From assembly GCA_022821845.1 (NCBI GenBank), contig JAJECT010000031.1, forward strand, positions 1 through 44,084: DNA of 44,084 bases. Direction: 5' to 3'. Below, piece by piece: positions 1-7,920 of the stretch. The notes under the pieces were generated by a model, which ran no database searches, had not been told where the DNA came from, and saw nothing but the letters and a program-made list of their open reading frames with translations. This DNA is from Rhodothermales bacterium. GTDB lineage: Bacteria; Bacteroidota; Rhodothermia; Rhodothermales; VXPQ01. A program made the translations under genes and the position numbers. Positions within the stretch are counted from its first letter, which is position 1. Each line of letters opens with the position of its first letter.

Positions 1-326
1 CAAAGGAATACGGAAGCCTTATAGCGATCCTGATTACGCTGATTGGCGTTTGCGCGTTTACGTTTCGTCTCTGGAGCGTTCCGGCGCGGATGGACGCACT
101 CGACGGGCGTATGGACACGCTGGACGGACGCATGGACGAACTGGAAAAGCAAGTTCAGGCGCTTCGCATCGAACACGGCGAACGGTTGGCGCGGATTGAA
201 GGGGCGTTATTCGGGGTTACGCCCGTTTCGTCGGATTCCGCCGCCGCGCCTGTCGAGCCCGTGGAGGACAGCGCGTTTGCGTCCGTTCCGTCCGCATCGA
301 AAATCCGCGGGGGGGTGAAAAGATGA
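1..326 (+). CDS. Membrane-anchored coiled-coil protein, copy 1 (5' end outside window)
   Basis: The reading frame is open from base 3 and starts before the window. One hydrophobic segment (about SLIAILITLIGVCAFTF) is followed by heptads of the type MDALDGR/MDTLDGR/MDELEKQ, which suggest a short coiled coil, then a low-complexity Ser/Pro/Ala tail. A bitopic protein with a soluble coiled-coil part is the simplest reading; no enzymatic motif is visible. It ends in a TGA that overlaps the ATG of the next copy (ATGA, 323-326), so the two copies are probably translationally coupled. It is a near-identical tandem duplicate of the following gene, with one extra heptad. The function is unknown; membrane-tethered spacers of this shape also occur in phage-derived regions. 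Confidence 0.6.
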   Translation, partial: KEYGSLIAILITLIGVCAFTFRLWSVPARMDALDGRMDTLDGRMDELEKQVQALRIEHGERLARIEGALFGVTPVSSDSAAAPVEPVEDSAFASVPSASKIRGGVKR

Positions 327-610
327 AAAAGGCCCTTGCGAAAACAAAGGAATACGGAAGCCTTATAGCGATCCTGATTACGCTGATTGGCGTTTGCGCG
401 TTTACGTTTCGTCTCTGGAGCGTTCCGGCACGGATGGACGCACTCGACGGGCGCATGGACGAACTGGAAAAGCAAGTTCAGGCGCTTCGTATCGAACACG
501 GCGAGCGGTTGGCGCGGATCGAAGGGGCGTTATTCGGGGTTGCGCCCGTTTCGTCGGATTCCGCCGCCGCGCCTGTTGCGTCCATTGAAGACGGTTCGTT
601 TACGTCCGCC
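1..610 (+). repeat. Tandem gene duplication (about 320-bp units)
   Basis: Bases from 1 onward repeat from 345 onward almost without change (both start CAAAGGAATACGGAAGCC). The offset is 344 before the heptad region and 323 after it, because copy 1 holds 21 extra bases coding one MDTLDGR heptad. Both units remain open reading frames. Confidence 0.9.
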
Positions 611-622
611 TGGACACCGTGA
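323..622 (+). CDS. Membrane-anchored coiled-coil protein, copy 2
   Basis: This 99-residue protein has a short basic N-terminus (MKKALAKTKEYG), one membrane segment at about residues 12-30, then two heptads (MDALDGR, MDELEKQ) and a Ser/Ala/Pro-rich tail. The start ATG overlaps the stop of copy 1 and a purine-rich GGGGGGTGAAAAG lies just upstream. Compared with copy 1 it lacks one heptad (MDTLDGR) and the last residues differ. The topology should be N-in with the coil outside the inner membrane, or the reverse; the sequence does not decide. No family was recognised. Confidence 0.6.
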   Translation: MKKALAKTKEYGSLIAILITLIGVCAFTFRLWSVPARMDALDGRMDELEKQVQALRIEHGERLARIEGALFGVAPVSSDSAAAPVASIEDGSFTSAWTP

Positions 623-689
623 AACGCTGGCTCGTCCGGCATACAGACACGGGCCGGATGATACGCGCGGCGCGGATTGAAAACGCATT

Positions 690-2192
690 ATGTCAGGAGA
701 TTCCGATACGCAACAACGCTTTGGGAGCCGCCTCGGGTTGCTCCTGAGCGTACTCGGCATTGCCGTAGGCACGGGCAATATCTGGCGGTTCCCGCGCATC
801 GCCGCGCAAAATGGCGGCGCCGAAGGAGCGGGCGCTTTTCTTATCGCCTGGATTACGTTCCTGTTCATCTGGAGCATTCCGCTGATTATCGCCGAATACG
901 CGCTGGGGCGGCACGGGCGTCGGGGCGTCGTGGGGTCGTTCGTCAAGGCGGCGGGCAAACGCTTCGCCTGGATGGGCGCGTTCGTGGCGTTCGTGGCCAC
1001 GGCCATCATGTTCTATTATTCCGTGGTGGCGGGCTGGTGCGCGTATTATCTCCTGACCTCGGCGACGCAGCCGCTTCCCCTGAGTCTCGAAGGCGCCACC
1101 GCCGTATGGGACGGATTCCAGTCCGGCGGCGCGCCGCTGCTGTTTCATGCCCTTGCGATGGGCGGGGGCGCGTTCGTGGTCGTCCGGGGCATTTCGTCCA
1201 TCGAACGGGTGAACAAGGTCCTCATACCTGTCTTGTGCCTGATCGTGCTTTCGTCCGTTCTGCGCGCCGTCACCTTGCCCGGCGCGGGGGAGGGGCTGGC
1301 CTTTTTGTTTACGCCGCAGTGGGACTTGCTTGCCCGTCCGTCCCTGTGGCTGGAGGCGCTTACCCAGAACGCCTGGGACACGGGCGCGGGCTGGGGGCTT
1401 ATCCTGACCTACGGCGCCTACATGCGGCGGAGTCACGGCGTGGTGAAAAATTCTTTCATTACCGGCATAGGCAATAATGTCGTGTCCTTGCTGGCCGCCA
1501 TTATGATTTTCGGGACGGTATTCGCCGTGCTGGGCGCCGAAATGTCCCGCCCGGAAGTGCTGGACGTGATGAAAGACAGCGGCCCGGCCTCCACGGGCCT
1601 GACCTTTATCTGGATGCCGCAATTGTTCGCCAAAATGCCTTTCGGGCAAGGGATGGCGCTGCTCTTCTTCCTCGGGCTGTCGTTTGCGGCGTTCAGTTCG
1701 CTGATTTCCATGATCGAACTGGCCACCCGCGTACTGGTGGATGCCGGGCTGCGCCGCAAACAGGCCATTGCCTGCGTGGCCATTTTCGGATTCGTGCTGG
1801 GCGTGCCGTCCGCCTTGTATACGGGCTTTCTGGGGAATCAGGACTTCGTATGGGGGGTGGCGCTGATGCTTTCCGGCGCGTTCGTGGCGTTCGCCGTGGT
1901 TCGGTACGGGGCCGCGGATTTCGCCCGCAGAGCAGTTTCTGGCGCTGCGGGAGACTGGTCCGTGGGCAAGGGCTGGACCTTCCTGATCCGTTTCGCCGTG
2001 CCCGCGCAGGCGGCGGTCCTGCTGGGCTGGTGGCTATACCTGTCCGCCTCGCAGTACGCCCCCGCCTCCTGGTATAACCCTTTCGATCCCTACAGCGTCA
2101 TGACGTGTCTCGCGCAATGGGGCGTCGTTGCGGGGATTTTCCTCGTGGCGAACCGTTTTCTCGCGCGCCGCACGACGCTGGATACGCCGTAG
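690..2192 (+). CDS. Sodium:neurotransmitter symporter (SNF/NSS) family transporter
   Basis: The 500-residue protein has about 11-12 hydrophobic segments and the NSS signature GNIWRFP at residues 29-35, in the unwound TM1 that forms the sodium and substrate sites in LeuT-fold transporters. The EYALGRHGRRG stretch after TM2 is also typical. The family imports amino acids or related small compounds with Na+ across the inner membrane; the substrate cannot be told from sequence. The length is normal for bacterial members. The gene stands alone on the + strand, 67 bases after the coiled-coil gene and 46 before the LuxE-like gene, and may or may not share a transcript with the latter. Confidence 0.92.
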   Translation: MSGDSDTQQRFGSRLGLLLSVLGIAVGTGNIWRFPRIAAQNGGAEGAGAFLIAWITFLFIWSIPLIIAEYALGRHGRRGVVGSFVKAAGKRFAWMGAFVAFVATAIMFYYSVVAGWCAYYLLTSATQPLPLSLEGATAVWDGFQSGGAPLLFHALAMGGGAFVVVRGISSIERVNKVLIPVLCLIVLSSVLRAVTLPGAGEGLAFLFTPQWDLLARPSLWLEALTQNAWDTGAGWGLILTYGAYMRRSHGVVKNSFITGIGNNVVSLLAAIMIFGTVFAVLGAEMSRPEVLDVMKDSGPASTGLTFIWMPQLFAKMPFGQGMALLFFLGLSFAAFSSLISMIELATRVLVDAGLRRKQAIACVAIFGFVLGVPSALYTGFLGNQDFVWGVALMLSGAFVAFAVVRYGAADFARRAVSGAAGDWSVGKGWTFLIRFAVPAQAAVLLGWWLYLSASQYAPASWYNPFDPYSVMTCLAQWGVVAGIFLVANRFLARRTTLDTP

Positions 2193-2238
2193 CGCGGCCC
2201 CTTTTCTGCCTTTCGATCCGTTTGCCGGGCTGCGTTGC

Positions 2239-3300
2239 ATGACCATCGATCGCGTAATCCGGGAGTTTACCGGCGTCGGCAGCGCCGCTGCGTTCGACGA
2301 GATGGCCCAGGTTGCGCTTGGCTATCAGTATGCCCGTACCGCCGCGTACCGCCGGTATTGCGACGCCCTGCGTACGCCCGCCGCCCGCCGCGCCCTGGCC
2401 CCGCGCGCCCGCAACGCCGCCCCGCCGACCTCCTCAAGGCAATCTGCCTTCCTTTCGCCCGCCGGGCTCCCCGTATTTTTGCCGGTGGCGGCGTTCAAGC
2501 AGGCGGCGGTTACGGCCTTTCCCCCGGAAGAAGCCGAAAAAATCTTCGAAAGCAGCGGAACCGGCAGTGGCTTGCGCAGCCGGCATTACGTACGGGACGT
2601 CTCGATATACGAGCGGGCGCTCGCCGCGAATTTTGCCCGCGCTTTCGGAACCGGGCCGTTCCTGTTTGCCCTGTGCCTTCCCGGCTACGCCGAGCAGGGC
2701 GAAGCGTCGTCCCTTGCGTATATGGCGCATTTTCTTCTGCGCCGATTCGGGGCCGCGGGCAGCGGTTCGATCCTGGGCGCGCCGGAACGCTTGCGGCGCC
2801 TTGCGGAGCAGAGCGCAAACGACAATATTCCGCTCATGCTGTTCGGGGCCGCGTTCGGGTTGCTTGACCTTGCGGAAACGGCGTCGTTTTCTCTTCCTGC
2901 GCATGCCGTCGTCGTTGAAACGGGCGGCATGAAGACCCGCCGCCGGGAAATGTCGCGGGCCGAATTGCATGGCCGCCTTCGGGAGGGGTTCGGCGTGTCG
3001 TCCGTGTGCAGCGAATACGGGATGTGCGAACTGCTTGGTTCGTGCTACGCCCGGGAGGGGGGCGTGTTTTATCCGCCGCCCTGGATGCGCTATTGGATCG
3101 TGGATCCGGCGCGCCCTTTCGAGCCGCTCGAAGAAGGCCGGGAAGGCGCGCTGGCCCTGCTGGATTTGGCGAACGTCCATTCCGCTTCGGCCTTGCTGAC
3201 CGAGGATCGCGCCGTCCGGCGGGGCGACGGGTTCGAAGTGCTTGGCCGCCTTGCCGGGGCCGAACTCCGGGGATGCAACTTTCTATTGGAAGATGTTTAA
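2239..3300 (+). CDS. LuxE-like acyl-protein synthetase / acyl-activating enzyme
   Basis: This 353-residue protein resembles the LuxE domain of acyl-protein synthetases, members of the ANL adenylating group. The phosphate-binding motif is ESSGTGSGLRS (about 104-114), and a second conserved block is SEYGMCELLGSCY near residue 257. LuxE activates a fatty acid with ATP and hands it to a reductase. The chosen ATG (2239) starts the conserved part; the frame is open further upstream but that stretch has no family-like sequence. The gene overlaps the LuxC-like gene by 8 bases, so the two are surely one operon. There is no luciferase gene nearby, so the role is more likely aldehyde or alcohol formation for lipids than light. 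Confidence 0.82.
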   Translation: MTIDRVIREFTGVGSAAAFDEMAQVALGYQYARTAAYRRYCDALRTPAARRALAPRARNAAPPTSSRQSAFLSPAGLPVFLPVAAFKQAAVTAFPPEEAEKIFESSGTGSGLRSRHYVRDVSIYERALAANFARAFGTGPFLFALCLPGYAEQGEASSLAYMAHFLLRRFGAAGSGSILGAPERLRRLAEQSANDNIPLMLFGAAFGLLDLAETASFSLPAHAVVVETGGMKTRRREMSRAELHGRLREGFGVSSVCSEYGMCELLGSCYAREGGVFYPPPWMRYWIVDPARPFEPLEEGREGALALLDLANVHSASALLTEDRAVRRGDGFEVLGRLAGAELRGCNFLLEDV

Positions 3301-4342
3301 CCTGCTCAAACGCATCGCGGCGGTGGCGGAGGCGGCGCTCGCCTGGAGGGATCCCGATTACGCCGCCAGGGCGAACGCCGCCGAGGAGACGCTGCGCGCC
3401 CGGAATGCGTTTACGGAGGAGGCCATGGCGTTCGCCGCGAATCAGCAGATGGCGCTGCTTACGGAAGAAGCCCTTGCCGCGTGGATCCGGGACCGCCGCG
3501 CGGCGACGCCCGCCTCGGTGGGGACGCTGAACGCAGGCAACGTGCCGCTGGCGGGGTTGCAGGATTTTCTTGCGGTCGTCCTGACCGGACATCGCTATCT
3601 CGGAACCGTTTCGTCGAAGTCTCCGGCGCTGCTTCCTGCATTTGTCCGGGATGTTCGCCGGTTCGCGCCGGACGTCGAGGCGGCGTTTGCCTCCCTTCCC
3701 GATGTCCTCGCCCGCGCCGACGCCCTCGTGGCCACCGGCTCGGACGAAACGATCGCGTCCTTGCGGGCCCGCATTGCCCTGCCGCCGGATCGCTGCCTGT
3801 TTCGGGGGCATTCCTTTGCCGTCGCCGCGCTGGACGGCGCAGAGCGGGCGGACGCGTACGAACGCCTTGCGGAAGACATGCTCCTGCACGAAGGGTTCGG
3901 TTGCCGCAACGTGGCCGTGTTGTGGGCGCCCCGCGGCCTGTCCCCGGACGGCTTGCTGGACGCCCTGGCCCGGTTTCGGGGGGTGTTCCCCGCGCACGAG
4001 GGGACGCCGGGCCGGTTGGCCATGCAACGCGCCTTGCTAGAAGCGGCGGGGGCCTCGCACGCCTACGGCGAGGGCCTGGAATTTTTACTTAGCCGGGGGG
4101 AGCCCGAACCGCAGCCGCCCGGCCACCTGCGCTGGGTCGAATACGACGACCTTGCCGAGGCGGACGCCTGGCTGGCCGAACGGCCCGTGCAACTGGTCGT
4201 GGCCGAAGAACGGGTGCAAAAGCGGCTTGCCTTCGAGGGGCTATGCGTCGTTCCCGGCGAAGCGCAGCGCCCCGCGCTTGCCTGGCGCCCGGACGGCGTC
4301 GACACGGTGGACTTCCTGTCGGCTTTAGGAGGCTCTGATTAA
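3293..4342 (+). CDS. LuxC-like acyl-CoA/acyl-protein reductase
   Basis: The 349-residue protein matches the LuxC-type fatty acyl reductase family, relatives of aldehyde dehydrogenases that reduce an activated acyl group to an aldehyde with NADPH. A Cys at residue 204 (EGFGCRNVAVLW) sits about where LuxC carries its acyl-accepting cysteine; this assignment is by position only. The start ATG (3293) lies inside the end of the LuxE-like gene, 8 bases of overlap. The family is often longer (near 450-480 residues), so this is a short form. LuxE/LuxC pairs without luciferase are known from Bacteroidota. A hairpin overlaps the stop codon. Confidence 0.8.
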   Translation: MFNLLKRIAAVAEAALAWRDPDYAARANAAEETLRARNAFTEEAMAFAANQQMALLTEEALAAWIRDRRAATPASVGTLNAGNVPLAGLQDFLAVVLTGHRYLGTVSSKSPALLPAFVRDVRRFAPDVEAAFASLPDVLARADALVATGSDETIASLRARIALPPDRCLFRGHSFAVAALDGAERADAYERLAEDMLLHEGFGCRNVAVLWAPRGLSPDGLLDALARFRGVFPAHEGTPGRLAMQRALLEAAGASHAYGEGLEFLLSRGEPEPQPPGHLRWVEYDDLAEADAWLAERPVQLVVAEERVQKRLAFEGLCVVPGEAQRPALAWRPDGVDTVDFLSALGGSD

Positions 4343-4360
4343 ATCCGCTTTGCTCAGAGC
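4332..4360. terminator. Hairpin between convergent genes
   Basis: Arms GCTCTG (4332-4337) and CAGAGC (4355-4360) flank a 17-base loop. It overlaps the stop of the LuxC-like gene and precedes the end of the convergent Nfu_N gene, so it could serve both strands. There is no clear T tract. A related hairpin with a compensating base pair lies at 12859-12885. Confidence 0.4.
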
Positions 4361-4365
4361 ATCCT

Positions 4366-4647
4366 TTATAAGGCGTCTTTCGATGCCACTTCCCGAACCG
4401 CGCGTTGTACGGCGGGCAGGATGTCGTCCCAGTGGGCGGCGGGACTTTTGGTGATCGTCAGAAACTGGGGCACGATGAACACGTCGGTTACGCCCTCGAC
4501 GCCGAAGAGGCGTTCTCCAAGCGCGTGTCCAGCGGCCTCCTCTGCCGAGCGGAAGGATTCCATCCCTTCCGGAATGAACGCGCCCTTGCGGAGCGTGCAC
4601 TTGAGACTGTTCGGGTTCGGCGTGGGAGATATGTCGAGTTGCGGCAT
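4366..4647 (-). CDS. Nfu_N-domain (scaffold protein Nfu/NifU N-terminal-like) protein
   Basis: This 93-residue protein is a stand-alone Nfu_N domain: it opens with TPNPNSLKCTL, and continues with EAAGHALGERLFGVEGV and VFIVPQFLTITK, the usual core. The domain occurs at the N-terminus of Nfu iron-sulfur carriers; here the C-terminal NifU domain with its CxxC cluster ligands is absent, so cluster binding is not expected from this protein alone. The ATG at 4647 starts just before the conserved core; the longer upstream frame is unlike the family. It faces the LuxC-like gene tail to tail (23 bases) and is divergent from the holin-like gene (87 bases). Confidence 0.85.
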   Translation of the reverse strand: MPQLDISPTPNPNSLKCTLRKGAFIPEGMESFRSAEEAAGHALGERLFGVEGVTDVFIVPQFLTITKSPAAHWDDILPAVQRAVREVASKDAL

Positions 4648-4734
4648 GGGAAAACCGTATTGTCGGAATCGGGTATAAACAAGTATTGCGCTGCGGATTG
4701 CCGGGCGCTTGAAGATAGCGAATCCCAACCGGAC

Positions 4735-5196
4735 ATGGAGCCGCAACATATTTCAGAAGCGCGTCGGGGCGACGAGGACCCGGGCCCTGCGGACGAGGCG
4801 CCGCGCGGGAGGGGCAAGGCGCGTCGCATCGGTCGGGAAACGCGCGGCCTGTTCGAGGATTTCGCGGCCTGGGTGGAATTGCGCTTGCGGCTTGCGCAAC
4901 TGGACGTACAGGGCTACATTCGCCAGAAGATAGACGAGGCTGCCCTCAGGATCGCGCTGGCGGTCGCGGGTTTCCTCTCCGGCTTGTTCGCGCTCGTTAC
5001 GCTGGCGTTGTTCGCAGGCTGGCTGTTCGGGCATCCGGCCTGGGGTTTTCTGGCGGTAACCGGCTTGCTGCTGTTGTGGACCGGCCTCCTGTACGTCCGC
5101 CATCGCCGGATGGCGGCCCGGCGTGCGGAGCGCCTGCCGGGATCGTTTCTGTCGGGCGCGGCGTCGCAGAACGGCGAGCATGAACCCGGCGATTAA
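4735..5196 (+). CDS. Phage holin III superfamily-like (YqjE-like) membrane protein
   Basis: The 153-residue protein has a charged N-terminal half (GRETRGLFEDFAAWVELRLR) followed by two adjacent membrane segments (about residues 65-93 and 98-116) and a basic tail. This layout is that of the Phage_holin_3_6/YqjE family, small inner-membrane proteins that are usually host genes despite the name. The next gene looks like its usual partner, a YqjD-type protein, as in the enterobacterial yqjCDEK cluster. The ATG at 4735 opens this domain; the frame is open further left without family-like sequence. The molecular role of the family is unclear. Confidence 0.7.
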   Translation: MEPQHISEARRGDEDPGPADEAPRGRGKARRIGRETRGLFEDFAAWVELRLRLAQLDVQGYIRQKIDEAALRIALAVAGFLSGLFALVTLALFAGWLFGHPAWGFLAVTGLLLLWTGLLYVRHRRMAARRAERLPGSFLSGAASQNGEHEPGD

Positions 5197-5208
5197 TCCC
5201 CAAATCCC

Positions 5209-5739
5209 GTGAACGATCGCGCAAAACATACGCCGCCGGACCGCGCGCGGCCTGCGCCGGATGCGGACGACCGCGCCGCGCTCGAAGGGCGGCTTGCCCA
5301 GGCGCAGGCGTCCATACGGGCGCGGATAAAGCGCATCGAAAGCGAAGTCGGCCCTGGCCCGAAAGCGCTGTGGGCCGGCGCCAAAAAGCGCCCCGTCGCC
5401 ACGTTGCTGGCGGCTGCGGCGGCGGGCTTCCTGTTCGGGAACCTGATGTTTCGCAGGCGGCGGCGGACGGTCCGCCCCGTTCATCCGCCCGCGCCGCCAG
5501 GCGGACCGCCGACGGGAACGCCCGGCGGGTCGGGCGGCGGCATGCGCTACCTGTTCTGGATCACGCTGCTGCAAACCGGACTGGGGCTTTTCGCGGACGC
5601 AGCGGCGGATTTTTTCGCGGCTCGATCCGGCGGCGCACAGCGAATATTCAAAGAAAAACGAAGCGAGCCAGACAGGGAAGCAGGCGGCGAAACGCAGGAT
5701 GGGCCTCCGCATGCGGAAGATGGTTCGCCTTCTTCGTAG
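5209..5739 (+). CDS. YqjD/ElaB-like membrane protein with basic, Pro/Gly-rich linker
   Basis: The 176-residue protein starts at a GTG 12 bases after the holin-like gene. An amphipathic helical region (about 25-55) leads into KKRPVATLLAAAAAGFLFGN, a Gly/Ala-rich membrane helix followed by a run of arginines, much like the C-terminus of YqjD/ElaB proteins. A Pro/Gly-rich linker and a second hydrophobic segment (YLFWITLLQTGLGLF) follow, then a hydrophilic tail. YqjD-type proteins bind the inner membrane and, in Escherichia coli, ribosomes; that function is not proven for this distant relative. The second half has no match that I recognise. Confidence 0.6.
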   Translation: MNDRAKHTPPDRARPAPDADDRAALEGRLAQAQASIRARIKRIESEVGPGPKALWAGAKKRPVATLLAAAAAGFLFGNLMFRRRRRTVRPVHPPAPPGGPPTGTPGGSGGGMRYLFWITLLQTGLGLFADAAADFFAARSGGAQRIFKEKRSEPDREAGGETQDGPPHAEDGSPSS

Positions 5740-5814
5740 TTTTATTCGTCAGACTGTCATGTATCCGGCGCCGATGGCTGCGCCGGACCGATTATTTTAT
5801 CCAGTGGATTTATT

Positions 5815-6468
5815 ATGCGTATTGTGCTTTTTGGAGCGCCGGGCACGGGCAAGGGAACGCAGGCGACATTGCTTGCGGAGCGTCGCGGTTTGCACCATAT
5901 ATCTACGGGCGCCATGTTTCGGGACGCGATCCGGGCCCGTACGCCGCATGGTCGCATGGCCCAGGAGTATGTCCGGCGCGGCTGGCTGGTGCCCGACGAA
6001 TACGCCCGGGATATCGCCGAAACCGCCTTGCTGGACATCGGCCTGGACGGTTTCGTGCTGGACGGATATCCCCGCACGGTGGTGCAGGCGGAATGGCTTT
6101 CGGCGTTTTTGGCGACCCACGACACGTCGCTCGACCTGGTCGTCGCCATGGATCTATGCACAAATTGCATAATAGAGCGCCTTTCCATGCGTAGAATGCA
6201 TAGAGAGACGGGGGAGCATTATCATCTCGCCTTCAAGCCGCCTCCGCCGGACGTCGATCCGGACTTGATCGTGCAGCGACAGGACGACCGCCCGGACGCC
6301 ATCCGAAGCCGGATCGAGGGATACTGGAAAGCCACGCGCCCTGTCGTGGATTATTACCGAAAACAAGGCATTATCGTCGATGTGGACGCGGACGGGGCGT
6401 TCGAGGAGGTATTTGCGCGCATCGAAGAGGCGCTTGCGCAGATCGCGCCCGGCGCCCAAACGGCGTAA
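5815..6468 (+). CDS. adk: Adenylate kinase
   Basis: The 217-residue protein catalyses ATP + AMP = 2 ADP in the cytoplasm. The P-loop GAPGTGKGT is at residues 7-15, the AMP-binding region HHISTGAMFRDAIR at 27-40, LDGYPRT at 82-88 (usually LDGFPRT), and a LID of the long type at about 124-160 ending in RQDDRPDAIRSR with the catalytic arginines. The LID carries RRMHRETGEHYH and no four-cysteine zinc site. The ATG is the only sensible start since the P-loop follows directly. The gene lies between a membrane pair and a prenyl synthase, a context without functional link. Confidence 0.97.
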   Translation: MRIVLFGAPGTGKGTQATLLAERRGLHHISTGAMFRDAIRARTPHGRMAQEYVRRGWLVPDEYARDIAETALLDIGLDGFVLDGYPRTVVQAEWLSAFLATHDTSLDLVVAMDLCTNCIIERLSMRRMHRETGEHYHLAFKPPPPDVDPDLIVQRQDDRPDAIRSRIEGYWKATRPVVDYYRKQGIIVDVDADGAFEEVFARIEEALAQIAPGAQTA

Positions 6469-6498
6469 ATACGTCTCATGTAGCATACCCTGATCCAC

Positions 6499-7560
6499 AT
6501 GGCTTCGCGTCCAGACGAGCAAATGGTTTCGGCGGCCGCTGCGGCGGACGAGGAGGCGCATGCGCTTCGGGAGCGCGTCGAACAGGTTTTTTCGGCGTGG
6601 GCCGAGGGGCGCTCCGCCGTTTCCGTGCAGATTCCCGCGGCGCCGGAGGCCATGTACGATCCGGTCCGGCATGTGCTGGCCTCCGGCGGCAAGCGGCTCA
6701 GGCCCGTACTGCTCCTGTTGGCGGCCCGCATTTTCGGCGGCGACGAAGCGGATGCGCTCCCCGCCGCGCTGGCCGTGGAAGTTTTTCATAACTTTACGCT
6801 GGTCCACGACGACATCATGGATTCTGCGGACGAGCGGCGCGGGCGGCCTTCCGTGCACGCGAAGTGGGACGAAAGCGCCGCGATTCTTTGCGGAGATTAT
6901 TTACTGGGGTTGTCGTACGACTTGCTGGCGCGGGCGCGGCCCCGCGCAGGCGCGCCGCATTGGGGTCCCGAAGCCGCCATTGGGCGTTTCCGGGATATGC
7001 TGGGGCTTTTGTGCGAAGGGCAAACCCTGGACAAGGCGTTCGAGCGCCGAACGGACGTATCCGTCGAAGAGTATCTTGGGATGATCGACCGGAAGACGGG
7101 GGCCTTGCTGCAAACGTCGCTGGAAACGGGGGGGATGCTGGGCGGGGCGGACGAGGCGCAGTTGGCGCATTTGCGCGCCATCGGAAGGCATGCGGGGCGG
7201 GCGTTTCAGATTCGCGACGACCTGCTGGACCTTGTGGCGGACGACGTGCGCTGGGGCAAAAAGAAGGGCGGCGACCTGATCGAAGGGAAGCGGACCTGGA
7301 TGTTGCTGCGGGCCCTCGAACGTACGCGCGGCGCGGAGCGGCGGTGGTTCGAGCGCATTATAGCGGGATCGGGCCTCGCCGCCGACGAAGTAGGGGAAGC
7401 CTGCGAACGGATGCGGGCCGCGGGCGTGATAGCGGAGGCGGAGGCGGCGGTGCGGCGGCATACGGAAGAAGCGCTCCGCGCGGCGCGGCGACTCCCGGAC
7501 GTCGCTTCTTCGGCGACGTTGCGCGGATTGTTGCGCCGCATGCAGGAGCGCATGCATTGA
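6499..7560 (+). CDS. Trans-isoprenyl diphosphate synthase (polyprenyl synthetase)
   Basis: The 353-residue protein condenses isopentenyl diphosphate with an allylic primer. It shows GGKRLRP (63-69), the first Asp-rich motif DDIMD (104-108) followed by RRGRPSVH, and the second motif DDLLD (240-244) followed by WGKKKGGDLIEGK. Chain length cannot be fixed from sight; bulky FT residues four to five positions before the first motif (HNFTLVHDD) are compatible with farnesyl or geranylgeranyl diphosphate synthesis. It starts 30 bases after adk. The product could feed quinones, carotenoids or the UbiA enzyme encoded at 18278-19192. Confidence 0.94.
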   Translation: MASRPDEQMVSAAAAADEEAHALRERVEQVFSAWAEGRSAVSVQIPAAPEAMYDPVRHVLASGGKRLRPVLLLLAARIFGGDEADALPAALAVEVFHNFTLVHDDIMDSADERRGRPSVHAKWDESAAILCGDYLLGLSYDLLARARPRAGAPHWGPEAAIGRFRDMLGLLCEGQTLDKAFERRTDVSVEEYLGMIDRKTGALLQTSLETGGMLGGADEAQLAHLRAIGRHAGRAFQIRDDLLDLVADDVRWGKKKGGDLIEGKRTWMLLRALERTRGAERRWFERIIAGSGLAADEVGEACERMRAAGVIAEAEAAVRRHTEEALRAARRLPDVASSATLRGLLRRMQERMH

Positions 7561-7638
7561 GGCGGACGCCTGCCTTGCGCCCGCCTTGCAAGCCGCTGCG
7601 CCTTGCGGACGTAATCAGCGAACCTGATCGTGAACCCC

Positions 7639-7908
7639 ATGGTAACGAAGGAGGTAACCGTAATGAACAGGGCCGGGGTGCATACGCGCCCGGCATCCAT
7701 GATCGTTCGGGCCGCCGCCAGGTTCCAGGCGGATTTCTTCATTCGCAAGGATCAGTACGAAATCAACGGGAAGAGCATTATCGGGGTGATGACGCTGGCG
7801 GCCGAGCAGGGCGCCCGCCTCACCCTTGTGTTCGAGGGAGAAGACGAAAACGAGGCGGCGCAAGCCGTGTCCTGCCTGTTCGAAAGCGGTTTCGGAGAGG
7901 AATTATAA
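7639..7908 (+). CDS. ptsH: HPr phosphocarrier protein
   Basis: HPr accepts phosphate from Enzyme I and passes it on. Starting at ATG 7639 the protein has 89 residues and the active histidine in NRAGVHTRPAS becomes His15, exactly the classical position, which decides this start over the in-frame GTG nine bases upstream. A regulatory-type serine lies in NGKSIIGVM, the site that HPr kinase modifies in many bacteria; whether such a kinase exists here is not seen. The gene is 12 bases upstream of ptsI. No sugar-specific EII genes are present in the window, so a regulatory role is possible. Confidence 0.95.
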   Translation: MVTKEVTVMNRAGVHTRPASMIVRAAARFQADFFIRKDQYEINGKSIIGVMTLAAEQGARLTLVFEGEDENEAAQAVSCLFESGFGEEL

Positions 7909-7920
7909 CCGAAAAAAACC

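Noticed and set aside
4735-5739. A prophage remnant suggested by the holin-like gene
   Set aside because: No other phage genes are near, and the YqjE/YqjD-like pairing points to host envelope genes.
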